DNA of 64,000 nucleotides from Limimaricola pyoseonensis (GCF_900102015.1 NZ_FNAT01000001.1:186001-250000); one strand, 5' to 3'. Shown: positions 1-11,258, numbered from the stretch's first letter. The notes: generated by a model not told the origin, from the sequence alone. Numbers and translations are program-made.

Positions 1-338
1 TGCCCGGCATCGCCGGCATCGTGCTCACCGTCGGCATGGCGGTGGACGCCAACGTGCTGGTCTACGAGCGCATCCGCGAGGAGCTGAAGACCGCGCGCGG
101 GCCGGCCCGGGCGATCGATCTGGGCTACGAGAAGGCGCTCTCGGCGATTCTCGACGGCAACGTCACCACGCTGATCACCGCGGCGATCCTGTTCATGGTG
201 GGCTCCGGCCCGGTCCGCGGCTTCGCGGTCACTCTCGGCCTCGGCATCCTCACCTCGGTCTTCACCGCGATCTTCGTGACGCGGCTGCTGATCGTGATGT
301 GGTTCGAGCGCCGCCGTCCCAAAACCATCGAGGTCTGA
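1..338 (+). CDS. secD: Protein translocase subunit SecD, C-terminal fragment
   Basis: Only the last 111 residues are inside the window; the reading frame is open from base 3 and the 5' end lies upstream. SecD is an inner-membrane, RND-like partner of SecF that uses the proton gradient to help proteins leave the Sec channel on the periplasmic side. The fragment has the conserved membrane segment containing [17 protein letters not shown], followed by two further hydrophobic stretches, as expected for the end of the SecD membrane domain. secF starts one base after the stop codon, the normal secDF arrangement. Identification is firm; nothing can be said of the periplasmic domain. Confidence 0.95.
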   Translation, partial: PGIAGIVLTVGMAVDANVLVYERIREELKTARGPARAIDLGYEKALSAILDGNVTTLITAAILFMVGSGPVRGFAVTLGLGILTSVFTAIFVTRLLIVMWFERRRPKTIEV

Positions 339-339
339 C

Positions 340-1308
340 ATGCGGCTGCGCATCGTACCCGAAAACACCAAGATCGACTTCTTCCGCGCGGCGCGGATCA
401 CCTTCGGCGCCTCCATCGTCGCCATGGTGCTGAGCATCGCGGCCTTCTTCGCGCTGGGGCTGAACTTCGGGATCGACTTCCAGGGCGGCACCACGATCCG
501 CACCGAGGCCGAGCAGCCCGTCGATGTCGGCGCCTACCGCGAGGCGATCGCGCCGCTGGGGCTGGGCGACGTGGTGATCACCGAGGTGTTCGACCCCTCC
601 TTCGGCGACGACCGCAACGTCGCCTCGGTCCGTATCCAGGCCCAGGAGGGCGCCGAGAGCGTCACCGCCGAGACCATCTCGGCGGTGCAGGGCGCGCTGA
701 GCGAGGTCGATCCGAGCATCACCTTCCCCTCGGTCGAAAGCGTCGGGCCCAAGGTCTCGGGCGAGCTGATCCAGTCGGCGGTCTATGCCGTGCTCGGCTC
801 GCTCGCGGCGATCCTGTTCTACATCTGGCTGCGCTTCGAATGGCAGTTCGCGATCGGCGCCATCGCGGCGCTGGTGCATGACGTGGTGGTGACGATCGGC
901 CTCTTCGCGGTGCTGCAGATCAAGTTCGACCTCGCCATCATCGCGGCGCTGCTGACCATCGTCGGATACTCGATCAACGACACCGTCGTGGTGTTCGACC
1001 GCGCCCGCGAGAACCTGCGCAAGTACAAGACCATGCCGCTGCGCGACCTGCTCAACCTCTCGGCCAACGAGACGCTGAGCCGGACCGTGATGACCTCGGG
1101 CACCACGCTGCTGGCGCTGCTGGCGCTGCTGGTGCTGGGCGGCGACGTGATTCGCGGCTTCGTCTTCGCGATCTTCTGGGGCATCATCATCGGCACCTAC
1201 TCGTCGATCTACGTCGCCAAGAACATCGTGCTCATGCTCGGCGTGAAGCGCGACTGGGACAAGAAGGACCCGAAGGCGGGCACGCAGTTCGCCGACATCG
1301 ACGCCTGA
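340..1308 (+). CDS. secF: Protein translocase subunit SecF
   Basis: This 322-residue protein is the inner-membrane partner of SecD in the accessory SecDF complex, which supports late steps of Sec-dependent export. An N-terminal membrane segment (about residues 20-40) is followed by the family motif GIDFQGGT at 44-51, a periplasmic stretch to about 135, then five hydrophobic segments. The RND-type segment reads GYSINDTVVVFDRARENL. The length is normal for SecF. The start codon lies one base downstream of the secD stop, so the two are cotranscribed and probably translationally coupled. Confidence 0.96.
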   Translation: MRLRIVPENTKIDFFRAARITFGASIVAMVLSIAAFFALGLNFGIDFQGGTTIRTEAEQPVDVGAYREAIAPLGLGDVVITEVFDPSFGDDRNVASVRIQAQEGAESVTAETISAVQGALSEVDPSITFPSVESVGPKVSGELIQSAVYAVLGSLAAILFYIWLRFEWQFAIGAIAALVHDVVVTIGLFAVLQIKFDLAIIAALLTIVGYSINDTVVVFDRARENLRKYKTMPLRDLLNLSANETLSRTVMTSGTTLLALLALLVLGGDVIRGFVFAIFWGIIIGTYSSIYVAKNIVLMLGVKRDWDKKDPKAGTQFADIDA

Positions 1309-1324
1309 CGGGCAGGAGGACGAC

Positions 1325-1678
1325 ATGCGGCTGGTCGAGATCGACTACGACGATTCGAAACCGATCGACGGCTACGGTCCGGGCTTCTTCCGGATCGGCG
1401 GCGAGCTGGTCGAGGGCGCGGTGACGCTGAACCCGACCGGCCTGAAAAGCTGGGGCGGCTTCGAGGACATCGACTCGATCCTCGCCATCGCCGACCGCAT
1501 CGACGTGCTCTTCGTCGGCACCGGCGCCGAGATCGCACATGCGCCGAAGGCGTTCCGCGAGCGGCTGGAGGAGGCCGGTCTCGGGGTCGAGACCATGGCC
1601 ACCCCCGCCGCCTGCCGCACCTACAACGTGCTCTTGTCGGAAGGACGGCGCGTCGGCGTCGCGCTGCTGCCGGTCTGA
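1325..1678 (+). CDS. Mth938-like domain (DUF498) protein
   Basis: This 117-residue soluble protein belongs to the Mth938/DUF498 family, whose mitochondrial member NDUFAF3 is a complex I assembly factor. Family features are the IDGYGPGFFRIGG segment near residues 17-29 and the central LFVGTGAEI turn at about 61-69. A GGAGG-type ribosome binding site precedes the ATG. It sits 16 bases after secF and overlaps the ccmA frame, so it is probably part of a secDF-ccm transcription unit. Function in bacteria is not settled; a role in membrane-complex assembly is inference from the eukaryotic homologue and the neighbours. Confidence 0.85.
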   Translation: MRLVEIDYDDSKPIDGYGPGFFRIGGELVEGAVTLNPTGLKSWGGFEDIDSILAIADRIDVLFVGTGAEIAHAPKAFRERLEEAGLGVETMATPAACRTYNVLLSEGRRVGVALLPV

Positions 1679-2295
1679 GCGACCTCCTCGTCGAGGATCT
1701 CGCCGTCGCACGCGGCGGCGTGCCGGTGCTCGAGGGCGTGAGCTTCCGCGTCGCGCCGGGCCGGGGCCTCGTGCTGCGCGGCCCCAACGGCATCGGCAAG
1801 ACCACGCTCCTGCGCGCCATCGCCGGGCTGCAGCCGCCACTCTCGGGCCGCGTCGAAGGCGCGGGCGAACGGGCGGGCTATGCCAGCCACGCCGACGGCA
1901 TCAAGCCCGCGCTCACCGTGGCCGAGACGTTGGGCTTCTGGGCCGACCTCTACCGCGCCGAGCTGCCAGAGGCGGTCTATGACTGGTTCGACCTCGCCGA
2001 TCTGCGCGACCGCCCGGCCGGCACGCTCTCGGCCGGGCAGGGCCGCAGGCTCGGCCTCGCCCGGCTGGCGGTGATCGGGCGTGAGGTGCTGCTTCTGGAC
2101 GAACCCACCGTCTCGCTCGACGCGGCCTCGGTCCGGCGCTTCGCGGCCTTCATCCGCGACCGCCATCTTGCGCAGGGCGGCATCGCGGTGCTCGCCACGC
2201 ATATCGATCTCGGCCTCGAGCTGCCGGAAATCGACCTCACCCCGCACCGCGCCGCCCCCGAGGCGCGCGGCGGCTCGGACGAGGCCTTCCTGTGA
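1675..2295 (+). CDS. ccmA: Cytochrome c biogenesis ATP-binding protein CcmA (HelA)
   Basis: ATPase of the CcmABCD complex, which releases haem-loaded CcmE for c-type cytochrome assembly. The Walker A motif GPNGIGKTT is near residues 37-45, the ABC signature is LSAGQGRR, and Walker B is LLLDEPT. About 206 residues is a normal length. The start is unusual. No in-frame ATG, GTG or TTG lies where the family begins, and the first GTG, at 1720, would remove a conserved strand before Walker A. A CTG at 1675 overlapping the upstream TGA (CTGA) gives a normal N-terminus (SDLLVEDLAVARGG). ccmB overlaps its 3' end by GTGA. Confidence 0.9.
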   Translation: MSDLLVEDLAVARGGVPVLEGVSFRVAPGRGLVLRGPNGIGKTTLLRAIAGLQPPLSGRVEGAGERAGYASHADGIKPALTVAETLGFWADLYRAELPEAVYDWFDLADLRDRPAGTLSAGQGRRLGLARLAVIGREVLLLDEPTVSLDAASVRRFAAFIRDRHLAQGGIAVLATHIDLGLELPEIDLTPHRAAPEARGGSDEAFL

Positions 2296-2948
2296 GGGCG
2301 GTGCTCGGCCGCGATCTGCGGCTCGCGGTGCGGGCGGGCGGCGGCTTCGGGCTGGGGCTCGCCTTCTTCCTGATCGTGGTGGTGCTGGTGCCCTTCGGCG
2401 TCGGCCCCGAGACCGAGATCCTGTCGCGCATCGCGCCGGGCATCCTGTGGGTCGCGGCCCTTCTCGCGGCGCTGCTGTCGCTCGACCGGATCTTCGCGCT
2501 CGACCACGAGGACGGCTCTCTGCCGCTTCTGGCCACCGCGCCGCTGCCGCTCGAGGGGCTGGCGCTGGCCAAGGCGCTGGCGCACTGGCTGACCACCGGG
2601 CTGCCGTTGGTCGTGGCCGCGCCGATCCTCGGCGTGCTGCTGCACCTCTCCGGGCCGGGGATGCTGTGGCTTCTCGTCTCGCTCGCCATCGGCACGCCGG
2701 CGCTTTCGCTGATCGGCACCTTCGGCGCGGCGCTGACCGTCGGGCTGCGGCGCGGCGGGCTGCTCCTGTCGCTGATCGTGCTGCCGCTCTACGTGCCGGT
2801 GCTGATCTTCGGGGCCGAGGCGGCGCGGCGCGGCGCGGACGGCCTGTCGGTCGCGACGCCGCTCCTGCTGCTCGGCGGCATCGGTCTCGGCTGCGCCGCG
2901 CTGCTGCCATTTGCCGCGGCCGCGGCGCTGCGTGTCACGCTGCGGTGA
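2292..2948 (+). CDS. ccmB: Haem exporter protein CcmB (HelB)
   Basis: This 218-residue integral membrane protein is the permease-like subunit of the CcmABCD haem-handling ABC complex in the inner membrane. About six hydrophobic segments alternate with short Arg/Asp-containing loops, and the family's ALDHEDGSLPLL-type segment appears near residues 70-82. Translation starts at a GTG that overlaps the ccmA TGA (GTGA), which implies coupling. ccmC follows after a 47-base gap. Assignment rests on topology, length and the invariant operon order. Confidence 0.95.
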   Translation: MRAVLGRDLRLAVRAGGGFGLGLAFFLIVVVLVPFGVGPETEILSRIAPGILWVAALLAALLSLDRIFALDHEDGSLPLLATAPLPLEGLALAKALAHWLTTGLPLVVAAPILGVLLHLSGPGMLWLLVSLAIGTPALSLIGTFGAALTVGLRRGGLLLSLIVLPLYVPVLIFGAEAARRGADGLSVATPLLLLGGIGLGCAALLPFAAAAALRVTLR

Positions 2949-2995
2949 GGCGCGCGGGGATTGAGCCGGCCCCCGCCACGATATAGGAAATTTCC

Positions 2996-3739
2996 ATGTC
3001 GATCTGGTCCTACGCCAACCCGAGGAAGTTCCTCGACACCACCGGCCCATGGGTGCCGTGGCTGATGTGGCTGTCCGCCGCCGTGCTGGCGGTTGGCCTC
3101 GTCTGGGGCTTCTTCTTCACCCCCGAGGCCGAGCGTTTCGGCTCGAGCGTGAAGATCATCTACCTGCACGTCCCCTCGGCGCTGATGGCGATCAACGCCT
3201 GGCTGATGATGCTGGTGGCCTCGCTGATCTGGCTGATCCGCCGTCACCATGTCAGCGCGCTGGCGGCCCGCGCCGCCGCGCCCGTCGGCATGGTGATGAC
3301 GCTGATCGCGCTCGTGACCGGGGCGATCTGGGGCCAGCCGATGTGGGGCACGTGGTGGGCCTGGGACCCGCGACTGACCTCCTTCCTGATCCTGTTCCTG
3401 TTCTACCTCGGCTACATCGCGCTCTGGACCGCGATCCCCGATCCGGACCAGGCGGCCGATCTGACCTCCGTGCTCTGCCTCGTCGGCTCGGTCTTCGCGC
3501 TGATGTCGCGTTATGCCGTGAACTTCTGGAACCAGGGCCTGCACCAGGGCGCGTCGCTGTCGCTCGACAAGCAGGAGAACGTGGCCGACGTGTTCTGGGT
3601 GCCGCTACTGGTCTGCATGGCGGGCTTCGTGCTGCTCTTCGTGGCGCTGGTGCTGTTGCGCACCGGCACCGAGATCCGCCTGCGCCGCATCCGCGCGCTG
3701 CGCGCCCGTGCCCGCCGGGCCGAGACGGTGCCTGCATGA
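2996..3739 (+). CDS. ccmC: Haem exporter protein CcmC (HelC)
   Basis: This 247-residue, six-helix membrane protein binds haem and passes it to the chaperone CcmE during cytochrome c maturation. The tryptophan-rich haem-handling motif WGTWWAWDPRLTS lies at residues 118-130 in the periplasmic loop. The two flanking conserved histidines, proposed axial haem ligands in the family, are His58 (YLHVPSA) and His183 (NQGLHQG). An AGGA ribosome binding site precedes the ATG. The 3' end overlaps the ccmD ATG (ATGA). Confidence 0.97.
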   Translation: MSIWSYANPRKFLDTTGPWVPWLMWLSAAVLAVGLVWGFFFTPEAERFGSSVKIIYLHVPSALMAINAWLMMLVASLIWLIRRHHVSALAARAAAPVGMVMTLIALVTGAIWGQPMWGTWWAWDPRLTSFLILFLFYLGYIALWTAIPDPDQAADLTSVLCLVGSVFALMSRYAVNFWNQGLHQGASLSLDKQENVADVFWVPLLVCMAGFVLLFVALVLLRTGTEIRLRRIRALRARARRAETVPA

Positions 3740-3882
3740 TGGATCTGGGCAGATACGCCGCCGAGGTGATCTCGGCCTGGGGCGCGAGCCTCGCGCTTCT
3801 GGGCGGGCTGGTGTGGTGGAGCCTCCGGCGCGACCGTCAGGTCCGCGCCGAGCTGGAGAAGACGGAGCGCGACAATGGCTAG
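3736..3882 (+). CDS. ccmD: Haem exporter protein CcmD
   Basis: A 48-residue single-span membrane protein that stabilises the CcmABC-CcmE complex. One hydrophobic helix (about residues 13-29) is followed by a basic and then charged C-terminal tail, the usual CcmD layout. The first ATG at 3736 overlaps the ccmC stop; a second ATG follows immediately, so the true start could be 3739. The gene ends inside the next gene: ccmG starts at 3875, giving an 8-base overlap. Small size makes sequence identity weak, but position between ccmC and ccmG is diagnostic. Confidence 0.88.
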   Translation: MMDLGRYAAEVISAWGASLALLGGLVWWSLRRDRQVRAELEKTERDNG

Positions 3883-4411
3883 GATCTCGCCGCTGATGAT
3901 CCTGCCGCCGGCGATCTTCGCCGGTCTGGCGGGTCTCTTCGCCTTCGGCATGATGCGCGACGATCCCGACGAGCTGCCCTCTGCGCTGATCGGCCGCGCC
4001 GCGCCCGCCACCGAGACCGGCACGCTGCAGGGGCGCGACGCCTTCGACGCCTCGGTGCTGGCCGATGGCGAGGTCAAGCTCGTGAACTTCTGGGCCAGCT
4101 GGTGCGCGCCCTGCCGGGTCGAGCATCCGAACCTCGCGCTGCTCGCGGAGGAGGGGCTGCCGGTCTACGGCGTCAACTACAAGGACGACCCCGCCAAGGC
4201 GGTGGCCTTCCTCGACGAGCTGGGCGACTTCTACACCGCGATCGGCACCGATGACGGCCCCGTGGCGCGCGACTGGGGCGTCTACGGCGTGCCGGAGACC
4301 TTCGTGGTCGACGGCGAGGGCACCATCATCGCGCGCATGGCCGGCCCCGTGACCCAGCGGGCGATCGAGAACCGGCTGCGCCCGGCGCTCGAAGAGGCTG
4401 CCGCTAGGTAA
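3875..4411 (+). CDS. ccmG: Thiol:disulfide interchange protein CcmG/DsbE (HelX)
   Basis: A membrane-anchored periplasmic thioredoxin of 178 residues that reduces apocytochrome c cysteines before haem attachment. An N-terminal hydrophobic anchor (about residues 5-25) is followed by a thioredoxin fold with the active site WCAPC, cysteines at 77 and 80, and the cis-proline region GVPETFVV. It closes the ccmABCDG cluster, equivalent to helABCDX of Rhodobacter capsulatus. ccmE, ccmF and ccmH are not in the window and must lie elsewhere. Confidence 0.95.
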   Translation: MARISPLMILPPAIFAGLAGLFAFGMMRDDPDELPSALIGRAAPATETGTLQGRDAFDASVLADGEVKLVNFWASWCAPCRVEHPNLALLAEEGLPVYGVNYKDDPAKAVAFLDELGDFYTAIGTDDGPVARDWGVYGVPETFVVDGEGTIIARMAGPVTQRAIENRLRPALEEAAAR

Positions 4412-4455
4412 GCTCTCGATTGCGTGATACCCTCCCGCCGTCATGGGAGGTTTTC

Positions 4456-5304
4456 ATGAAAGTCAGTTCGTTAACGAGTGTCGCCCTGATCGCCGTCGCC
4501 ACGGCCGCCGGGGCCGAGCCGTCGCTGGAACGCGGCGAATATCTGGTGGAAGGCCCCGCCGCCTGCGGCAACTGCCACAGCCCGATGGGGCCCGAGGGGC
4601 CGGTCCCCGACATGCATCTAGGCGGCCGCCTGGTCGAGGAAACGCCGGTCTACACCGCCATCGCCCCCAACATCACCCCCGCCGCACGGGTGGCCGACTG
4701 GAGCGACGACGAGCTTGGCCGGTCGATCCGCGAAGGCCTGCGGCCCGACGGCTCGGTGATCGGACCACCTATGCCGATCGTGCTCTATCGCGGGCTGTCG
4801 GACGATGACCTGCAGAGCATGGTGATGTATCTGCGGCAGGTCCCCGCGGTCGAGAACGACCCGGGCGAGAGCCGCTACGACATCCCGCTGCCGCCGAGCT
4901 ACGGCCCGCCGGTGGAGACCGTCTCCGCGCCCGAGCGCGCCGCCACGGTGGAATACGGCGCCTATCTCGCGGGGCCCGTCGCGCATTGCATCGAGTGCCA
5001 CTCGCCGATGGGGCCGCAGGGCCCGATGAGCGACACCCAGACCGGCGCCGGGGGCTTCGAGTTCCATGGGCCCTGGGGCACGGTCGTCTCGCCCAACATC
5101 ACCTCGGGCGAGGAGGGGATCGCCAAATATTCCGACGCCGATCTGAAGGCGATGATCACGCAAGGCGTGCGCCCCGACGGCGAGCGGATGTCGCTGCCGA
5201 TGCCCTATGCCAGCTACGCGAAAATGACCGAAGACGATCTCGACGCGGTCATCGCCTATCTGCGCAGCCTGCCGGCGCTGCCGACGGGCGGGACGGAAGG
5301 ATAG
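4456..5304 (+). CDS. Periplasmic dihaem cytochrome c
   Basis: A 282-residue exported protein made of two cytochrome c domains. The start at 4456 is chosen because GGAGG lies six bases upstream and a clean signal peptide follows (residues 1-20, cleaved after AAGA); an in-frame ATG 36 bases further upstream lacks this. Haem-binding motifs are CGNCH at 37-41 and CIECH at 178-182, each followed by SPMGP. Candidate axial methionines sit in PPMPIVLY and LPMPYASY. The repeat-like halves suggest internal duplication. It resembles cytochrome subunits of alcohol/aldehyde dehydrogenases, but no dehydrogenase is adjacent, so its electron partner is unknown. Confidence 0.88.
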   Translation: MKVSSLTSVALIAVATAAGAEPSLERGEYLVEGPAACGNCHSPMGPEGPVPDMHLGGRLVEETPVYTAIAPNITPAARVADWSDDELGRSIREGLRPDGSVIGPPMPIVLYRGLSDDDLQSMVMYLRQVPAVENDPGESRYDIPLPPSYGPPVETVSAPERAATVEYGAYLAGPVAHCIECHSPMGPQGPMSDTQTGAGGFEFHGPWGTVVSPNITSGEEGIAKYSDADLKAMITQGVRPDGERMSLPMPYASYAKMTEDDLDAVIAYLRSLPALPTGGTEG

Positions 5305-5328
5305 GAACGAAAACCGGGCATTCGTTCC
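5304..5328 (+). terminator. Hairpin after the dihaem cytochrome gene
   Basis: GGAACGA (5304-5310) pairs with TCGTTCC (5322-5328) across an 11-base loop and is followed by GTTTGTT. It begins inside the stop region of the cytochrome gene and is a plausible weak intrinsic terminator for it, in tandem with the stronger hairpin at 5351. Confidence 0.5.
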
Positions 5329-5350
5329 GTTTGTTCGGGCGGGCGAAAGA

Positions 5351-5381
5351 AAACCGCCCCGGCCATCGGCCGGGGCGGTTT
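5351..5381. terminator. Bidirectional intrinsic terminator between cytochrome c and acnA
   Basis: A perfect 14-base-pair stem (5351-5364 with 5368-5381) has a three-base loop. On the minus strand the stem is followed by TTTT-C-TTT, so it is a good terminator for acnA. On the plus strand the T tract is short (TTT). Confidence 0.85.
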
Positions 5382-5406
5382 CCGGTTCGTCAGAACGCCT
5401 GACGGA

Positions 5407-8184
<2,778 letters not shown>

Positions 8185-8434
8185 GGGGTGTCCCTTCTGG
8201 CTGCGAGCTGTGGGTCTGGCCCGGTTCTGCCCCAGCGGCACGGGACAAATCAAGGCCGGCGCCGCCTATGTATACCATCGCACACTGTTGTCCAGTGGCC
8301 GGCGCGACCGGGCCGGGCGGCCGTGATTTCACGTCCGCTCGCGTACGGATCGCGTTCTATCGCAAGGGCTTGATTGGCCATCGGGGGTCTGGCGGCGTAG
8401 ACCGGGGTGGCTGCAGGCAACGGAGCGGAACGAA

Positions 8435-9124
8435 ATGCGCGGATGGATGGCGGCCCTGGGCCTTTGGGCGAGCGTGACGGGCGGCATGGCCGCCGCCGAG
8501 TCGCCGGTGGTGGTCGAGCTGTTCACCTCACAGGGCTGTTCGAGCTGCCCGCCCGCCGACGAGCTGCTGCGCGAACTGACCCGCCACGAGGACGTCATCC
8601 CGCTCGGGCTGCATGTCGACTACTGGGATTACATCGGTTGGGAGGACAGCTTCGCGCAGCCGGTCTTCACCAAGCGCCAGAAAACCTATGCCGCCGCCGC
8701 GGGCGAGCGCATGGTCTACACGCCGCAATTCGTGGTCGGCGGCGAGGCGCGGATCGTCGGGGCCAAGCCCATGGAGGTGATGGAGGCGGTGATGCAGCGG
8801 CTCGAGATGCCGCCGGTGGTGGATCTCGACCTCGAGGCGGTGGCCGGGTCGATGCAGCTGCGGGCCACGGCGAGCGAGCCGGGGCCGATGCTGGTGCAGC
8901 TCGTGCGCTACAACCCCGGCGCCTCGGTGGCCATCGCGCGGGGCGAGAATGCCGGCCACACGCTGGACTACGCCAACATCGTGACCTCCTGGGAGGTGCT
9001 GGGCCACTGGGACGGTGAGGCCGCGCTCAAGCTCGACTTCACCGTCGAGGGCGAGGCACCGGGCGTGGTGATCCTGCAGGGCGAGGCGGGCGGCGAGATC
9101 CTGGCGGCGGCGCGGCTGCCCTAG
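8435..9124 (+). CDS. DUF1223 thioredoxin-like exported protein
   Basis: A 229-residue protein with an N-terminal signal peptide (about 1-21) and the DUF1223 domain. The start of the mature protein reads VVVELFTSQGCSSCPPAD, with a CSSC pair at Cys35/Cys38 in the position of a thioredoxin active site, and a later YTPQFVVGG segment like the cis-Pro strand. Family function is unknown; a periplasmic redox or thiol role is inference from the fold. A GGAG-type site precedes the ATG. The stop codon shares the palindrome CTAG with the stop of the convergent gene at 9121, so the two genes overlap by four bases. Confidence 0.85.
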   Translation: MRGWMAALGLWASVTGGMAAAESPVVVELFTSQGCSSCPPADELLRELTRHEDVIPLGLHVDYWDYIGWEDSFAQPVFTKRQKTYAAAAGERMVYTPQFVVGGEARIVGAKPMEVMEAVMQRLEMPPVVDLDLEAVAGSMQLRATASEPGPMLVQLVRYNPGASVAIARGENAGHTLDYANIVTSWEVLGHWDGEAALKLDFTVEGEAPGVVILQGEAGGEILAAARLP

Positions 9125-10053
9125 CGCTTGCGGCGATCGGCCTTCCAGCGGTTGTGCACCCAGAACCATTGGCCCGGATCGGCCGCGATCCGCTGCTCGA
9201 GCCGGCGCGTCGCCTCCTGCATCATCGCCAGCGGCTCCGAATGCGGGATCGGCGCTTCGACCGCGACGTCGATGCCGATGCCGTCGGGGCGGCGTATCCC
9301 GAAATAGGGCACGAGCAGCGCGTCGTGGCGCAGCGCCAGCTCGGCCGCGGTGAGCGCGGTCAGCGCTGGGCGGCCGAGAAAGTCGATCTCGACACCGTCG
9401 CGGTCATGCAGGTCGAACAGCAGCGTCGCCATGCCGCCGGCCTTGAGGTGGCGCAGGAAGCCGGTCAGGCCGCGCCGTCCCTTGGCGAAGACCGGGCCCG
9501 AGACGCCCTCCATCGTCGCGGCGTAATGGTCGTTGACGAAGCGGTTCGACATGGCGCGGTAGAGCCCGCCGATCTCGTAGCCCATCGCGGTCAGCACTCG
9601 GCGCGGCGCCTCGTGATTGCCGAAATGGCCGGTCACGAAGACCACGGGCCGGCGTTCGGCGCGCGCCCGTTCGATCGCCTCGAGGCCGGTCGTCTCGGCC
9701 GGCGCATCGGGCAGGCGGCGGGCGAACTCGGCCCCCGAGTAGTTTTCGATCAGCGTCCGGCCGAGATTGTCGCAGCAGGCGGCCGCCAGCGCGGCGCGCC
9801 GCGGCGCGGGCATCTCGGGCCAGATCAGGGCGAGGTTGCGCTCGGCCCGGCGGCGGTAGCCGGCAAGAGGGCCGATCAGGCCCGAGGTCAGCCCGCCCAT
9901 CAGCGCCAGACGCCGCGGATAGGGCAGGGCCATCGCCGTGGCGATGGCGCCGCGCAGCACGCGGTCGGACAGCCAGTCGCCGACGCCGCGCCCCGGCTCG
10001 CGTCCGGCGCCCTGACGCCCCGTGTTCCGGTCCTGTTGCATCCGCCCCGGCAT
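9121..10053 (-). CDS. Lipid A acyltransferase family protein (LpxL/HtrB-like)
   Basis: A member of the LpxL/HtrB acyltransferase family, which adds secondary acyl chains to lipid A on the inner leaflet. The catalytic HX4(D/E) motif appears as HFGNHE, and the C-terminal region has the family's QWFWVHNRWK motif. About 310 residues is normal. I prefer the ATG at 10053 because AAGGGG lies just upstream; an in-frame ATG at 10068 has no clear ribosome binding site. Acyl donor and position cannot be told from sequence. The gene is not clustered with other lipid A genes here, though lpxD lies 14 kb away. Confidence 0.85.
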   Translation of the reverse strand: MPGRMQQDRNTGRQGAGREPGRGVGDWLSDRVLRGAIATAMALPYPRRLALMGGLTSGLIGPLAGYRRRAERNLALIWPEMPAPRRAALAAACCDNLGRTLIENYSGAEFARRLPDAPAETTGLEAIERARAERRPVVFVTGHFGNHEAPRRVLTAMGYEIGGLYRAMSNRFVNDHYAATMEGVSGPVFAKGRRGLTGFLRHLKAGGMATLLFDLHDRDGVEIDFLGRPALTALTAAELALRHDALLVPYFGIRRPDGIGIDVAVEAPIPHSEPLAMMQEATRRLEQRIAADPGQWFWVHNRWKADRRKR

Positions 10054-10123
10054 GATCGGCCCCTTCATCCGCGCCGCCCCGCCATAGGCGCCCCGGCCCG
10101 CCTTGCCAAGACGCCCGCGCCGG

Positions 10124-11194
10124 TCAGGCGGCCTGTTCCGCCCCGATCTCGACCGGCAGGAGCGTGATCTCGCCCGCCGCCTCGGCGGCGCGGATCACCT
10201 CGACGACGGCGATCATCGCGGCTTCGCCCTCGGCCCGGGCGGGGGCCGCGCGCTCGGCCATCTCCTCGCGCAGGCCCTCCGCCATGCGCCGGGACATGTT
10301 CTCCAGAAGATGCGCGGTGGCGCGCGCGGTCCGGTCGCCTGTGGCCTCGCCCGCGGCGAGGGCGGCGATCAGAACGGGCAGGTCGAGGCCGCGCAGGATC
10401 TTCGGCACGTCGGTCGCGGGCACGCGGTCGGGGATGTCGGCGAAGGTGAAGATCGTGCGCCGCACCTCGCCGGCGAAGGCCGGGTCCTCCGTTTCCAGGC
10501 CCTCCAGAAGCGCCTCGCGCGTCTCGTCGCGGCTGGAGTTCAGGATCGCGCCGAGCCGGTCAGGGGCGGGGGCGCCGAAGGCGTCCGCGCGGGGCTGGCA
10601 ATGCTCGGCCGCCAGCGCCGCGCCGATCCGGCCGACGGTGTCGGGGCGCATGTTGGAGATGCGCGACACCGCGCCGGCGATGCGCCGCGCCCGATCTCCG
10701 GGCAGCAGCCCGAGCAGCTCCGCGGCCTTGGCGACCGGCAGCTTCGACAGGAGAACGGCGGCGATCTCGGCGCTTTCGCCCTGCATGACCGGCAGCAGGT
10801 CGCTGCCCTCGAGGGCGGCGAGCCGCTGCCAGGGGTCGATGGCGGCCGGGCCGTCGCGCTCGTCGCGCAGGCGGTCGGCCGTGGCCGGGCTGATGCGGCC
10901 CTGCAACGCGTCGAGCGCGCCCGCGAGCCCGCCGCCGCCGCGCAGCCCCAGCCCCTCGAGCCGGTCGGCGAACTCGGCCGCCACCTGCTCCAGCGTCGTC
11001 CGGTCCACCAGCCGCAGCGCGCCGAGTTCGCGTGCGAGGCGGGCCTGCGCCTCCTCGGGCAGGGCGGCAAGGTCGAGATGCCGCCCCTCGGACAGGACCA
11101 GCTGCACCACCATCGCCGCCTTGCGGCGCGGGTCGAGTGCGGGCGGGGCGGCCGGGCGGGGCCGGGCCGGGTCGGACAGGGAGGTGGATGACAT
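10124..11194 (-). CDS. fliG: Flagellar motor switch-like protein FliG, isolated gene
   Basis: A 356-residue protein with the FliG middle and C-terminal domains. The middle domain is the stretch AEIAAVLLSKLPVAKAAELL, about residues 140-160. The C-terminal domain follows from about 240, including FTFADIPDR and the segment ending EEMAERAAPAR that matches the FliG torque helix. In flagellated cells FliG couples stator force to the rotor and binds FliF and FliM. No other flagellar gene is in the window, which is unusual because fliG normally sits with fliF, fliH and fliN. It lies 64 bases downstream of an HTH-less LuxR-type gene on the same strand and may share its transcript. Confidence 0.85.
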   Translation of the reverse strand: MSSTSLSDPARPRPAAPPALDPRRKAAMVVQLVLSEGRHLDLAALPEEAQARLARELGALRLVDRTTLEQVAAEFADRLEGLGLRGGGGLAGALDALQGRISPATADRLRDERDGPAAIDPWQRLAALEGSDLLPVMQGESAEIAAVLLSKLPVAKAAELLGLLPGDRARRIAGAVSRISNMRPDTVGRIGAALAAEHCQPRADAFGAPAPDRLGAILNSSRDETREALLEGLETEDPAFAGEVRRTIFTFADIPDRVPATDVPKILRGLDLPVLIAALAAGEATGDRTARATAHLLENMSRRMAEGLREEMAERAAPARAEGEAAMIAVVEVIRAAEAAGEITLLPVEIGAEQAA

Positions 11195-11258
11195 CGGGTG
11201 CTCCGGTCGGTCTGCTCGGTGCAGTCTGACCCGAACGGGGTAAAGATGGGGTTGCGGC

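Noticed and set aside
8366-8385. An FNR-type site (TTGAT...) in the acnA upstream gap
   Set aside because: TTGATTGGCCATC has only one good half-site; the second half is out of register with TTGAT-N4-ATCAA.
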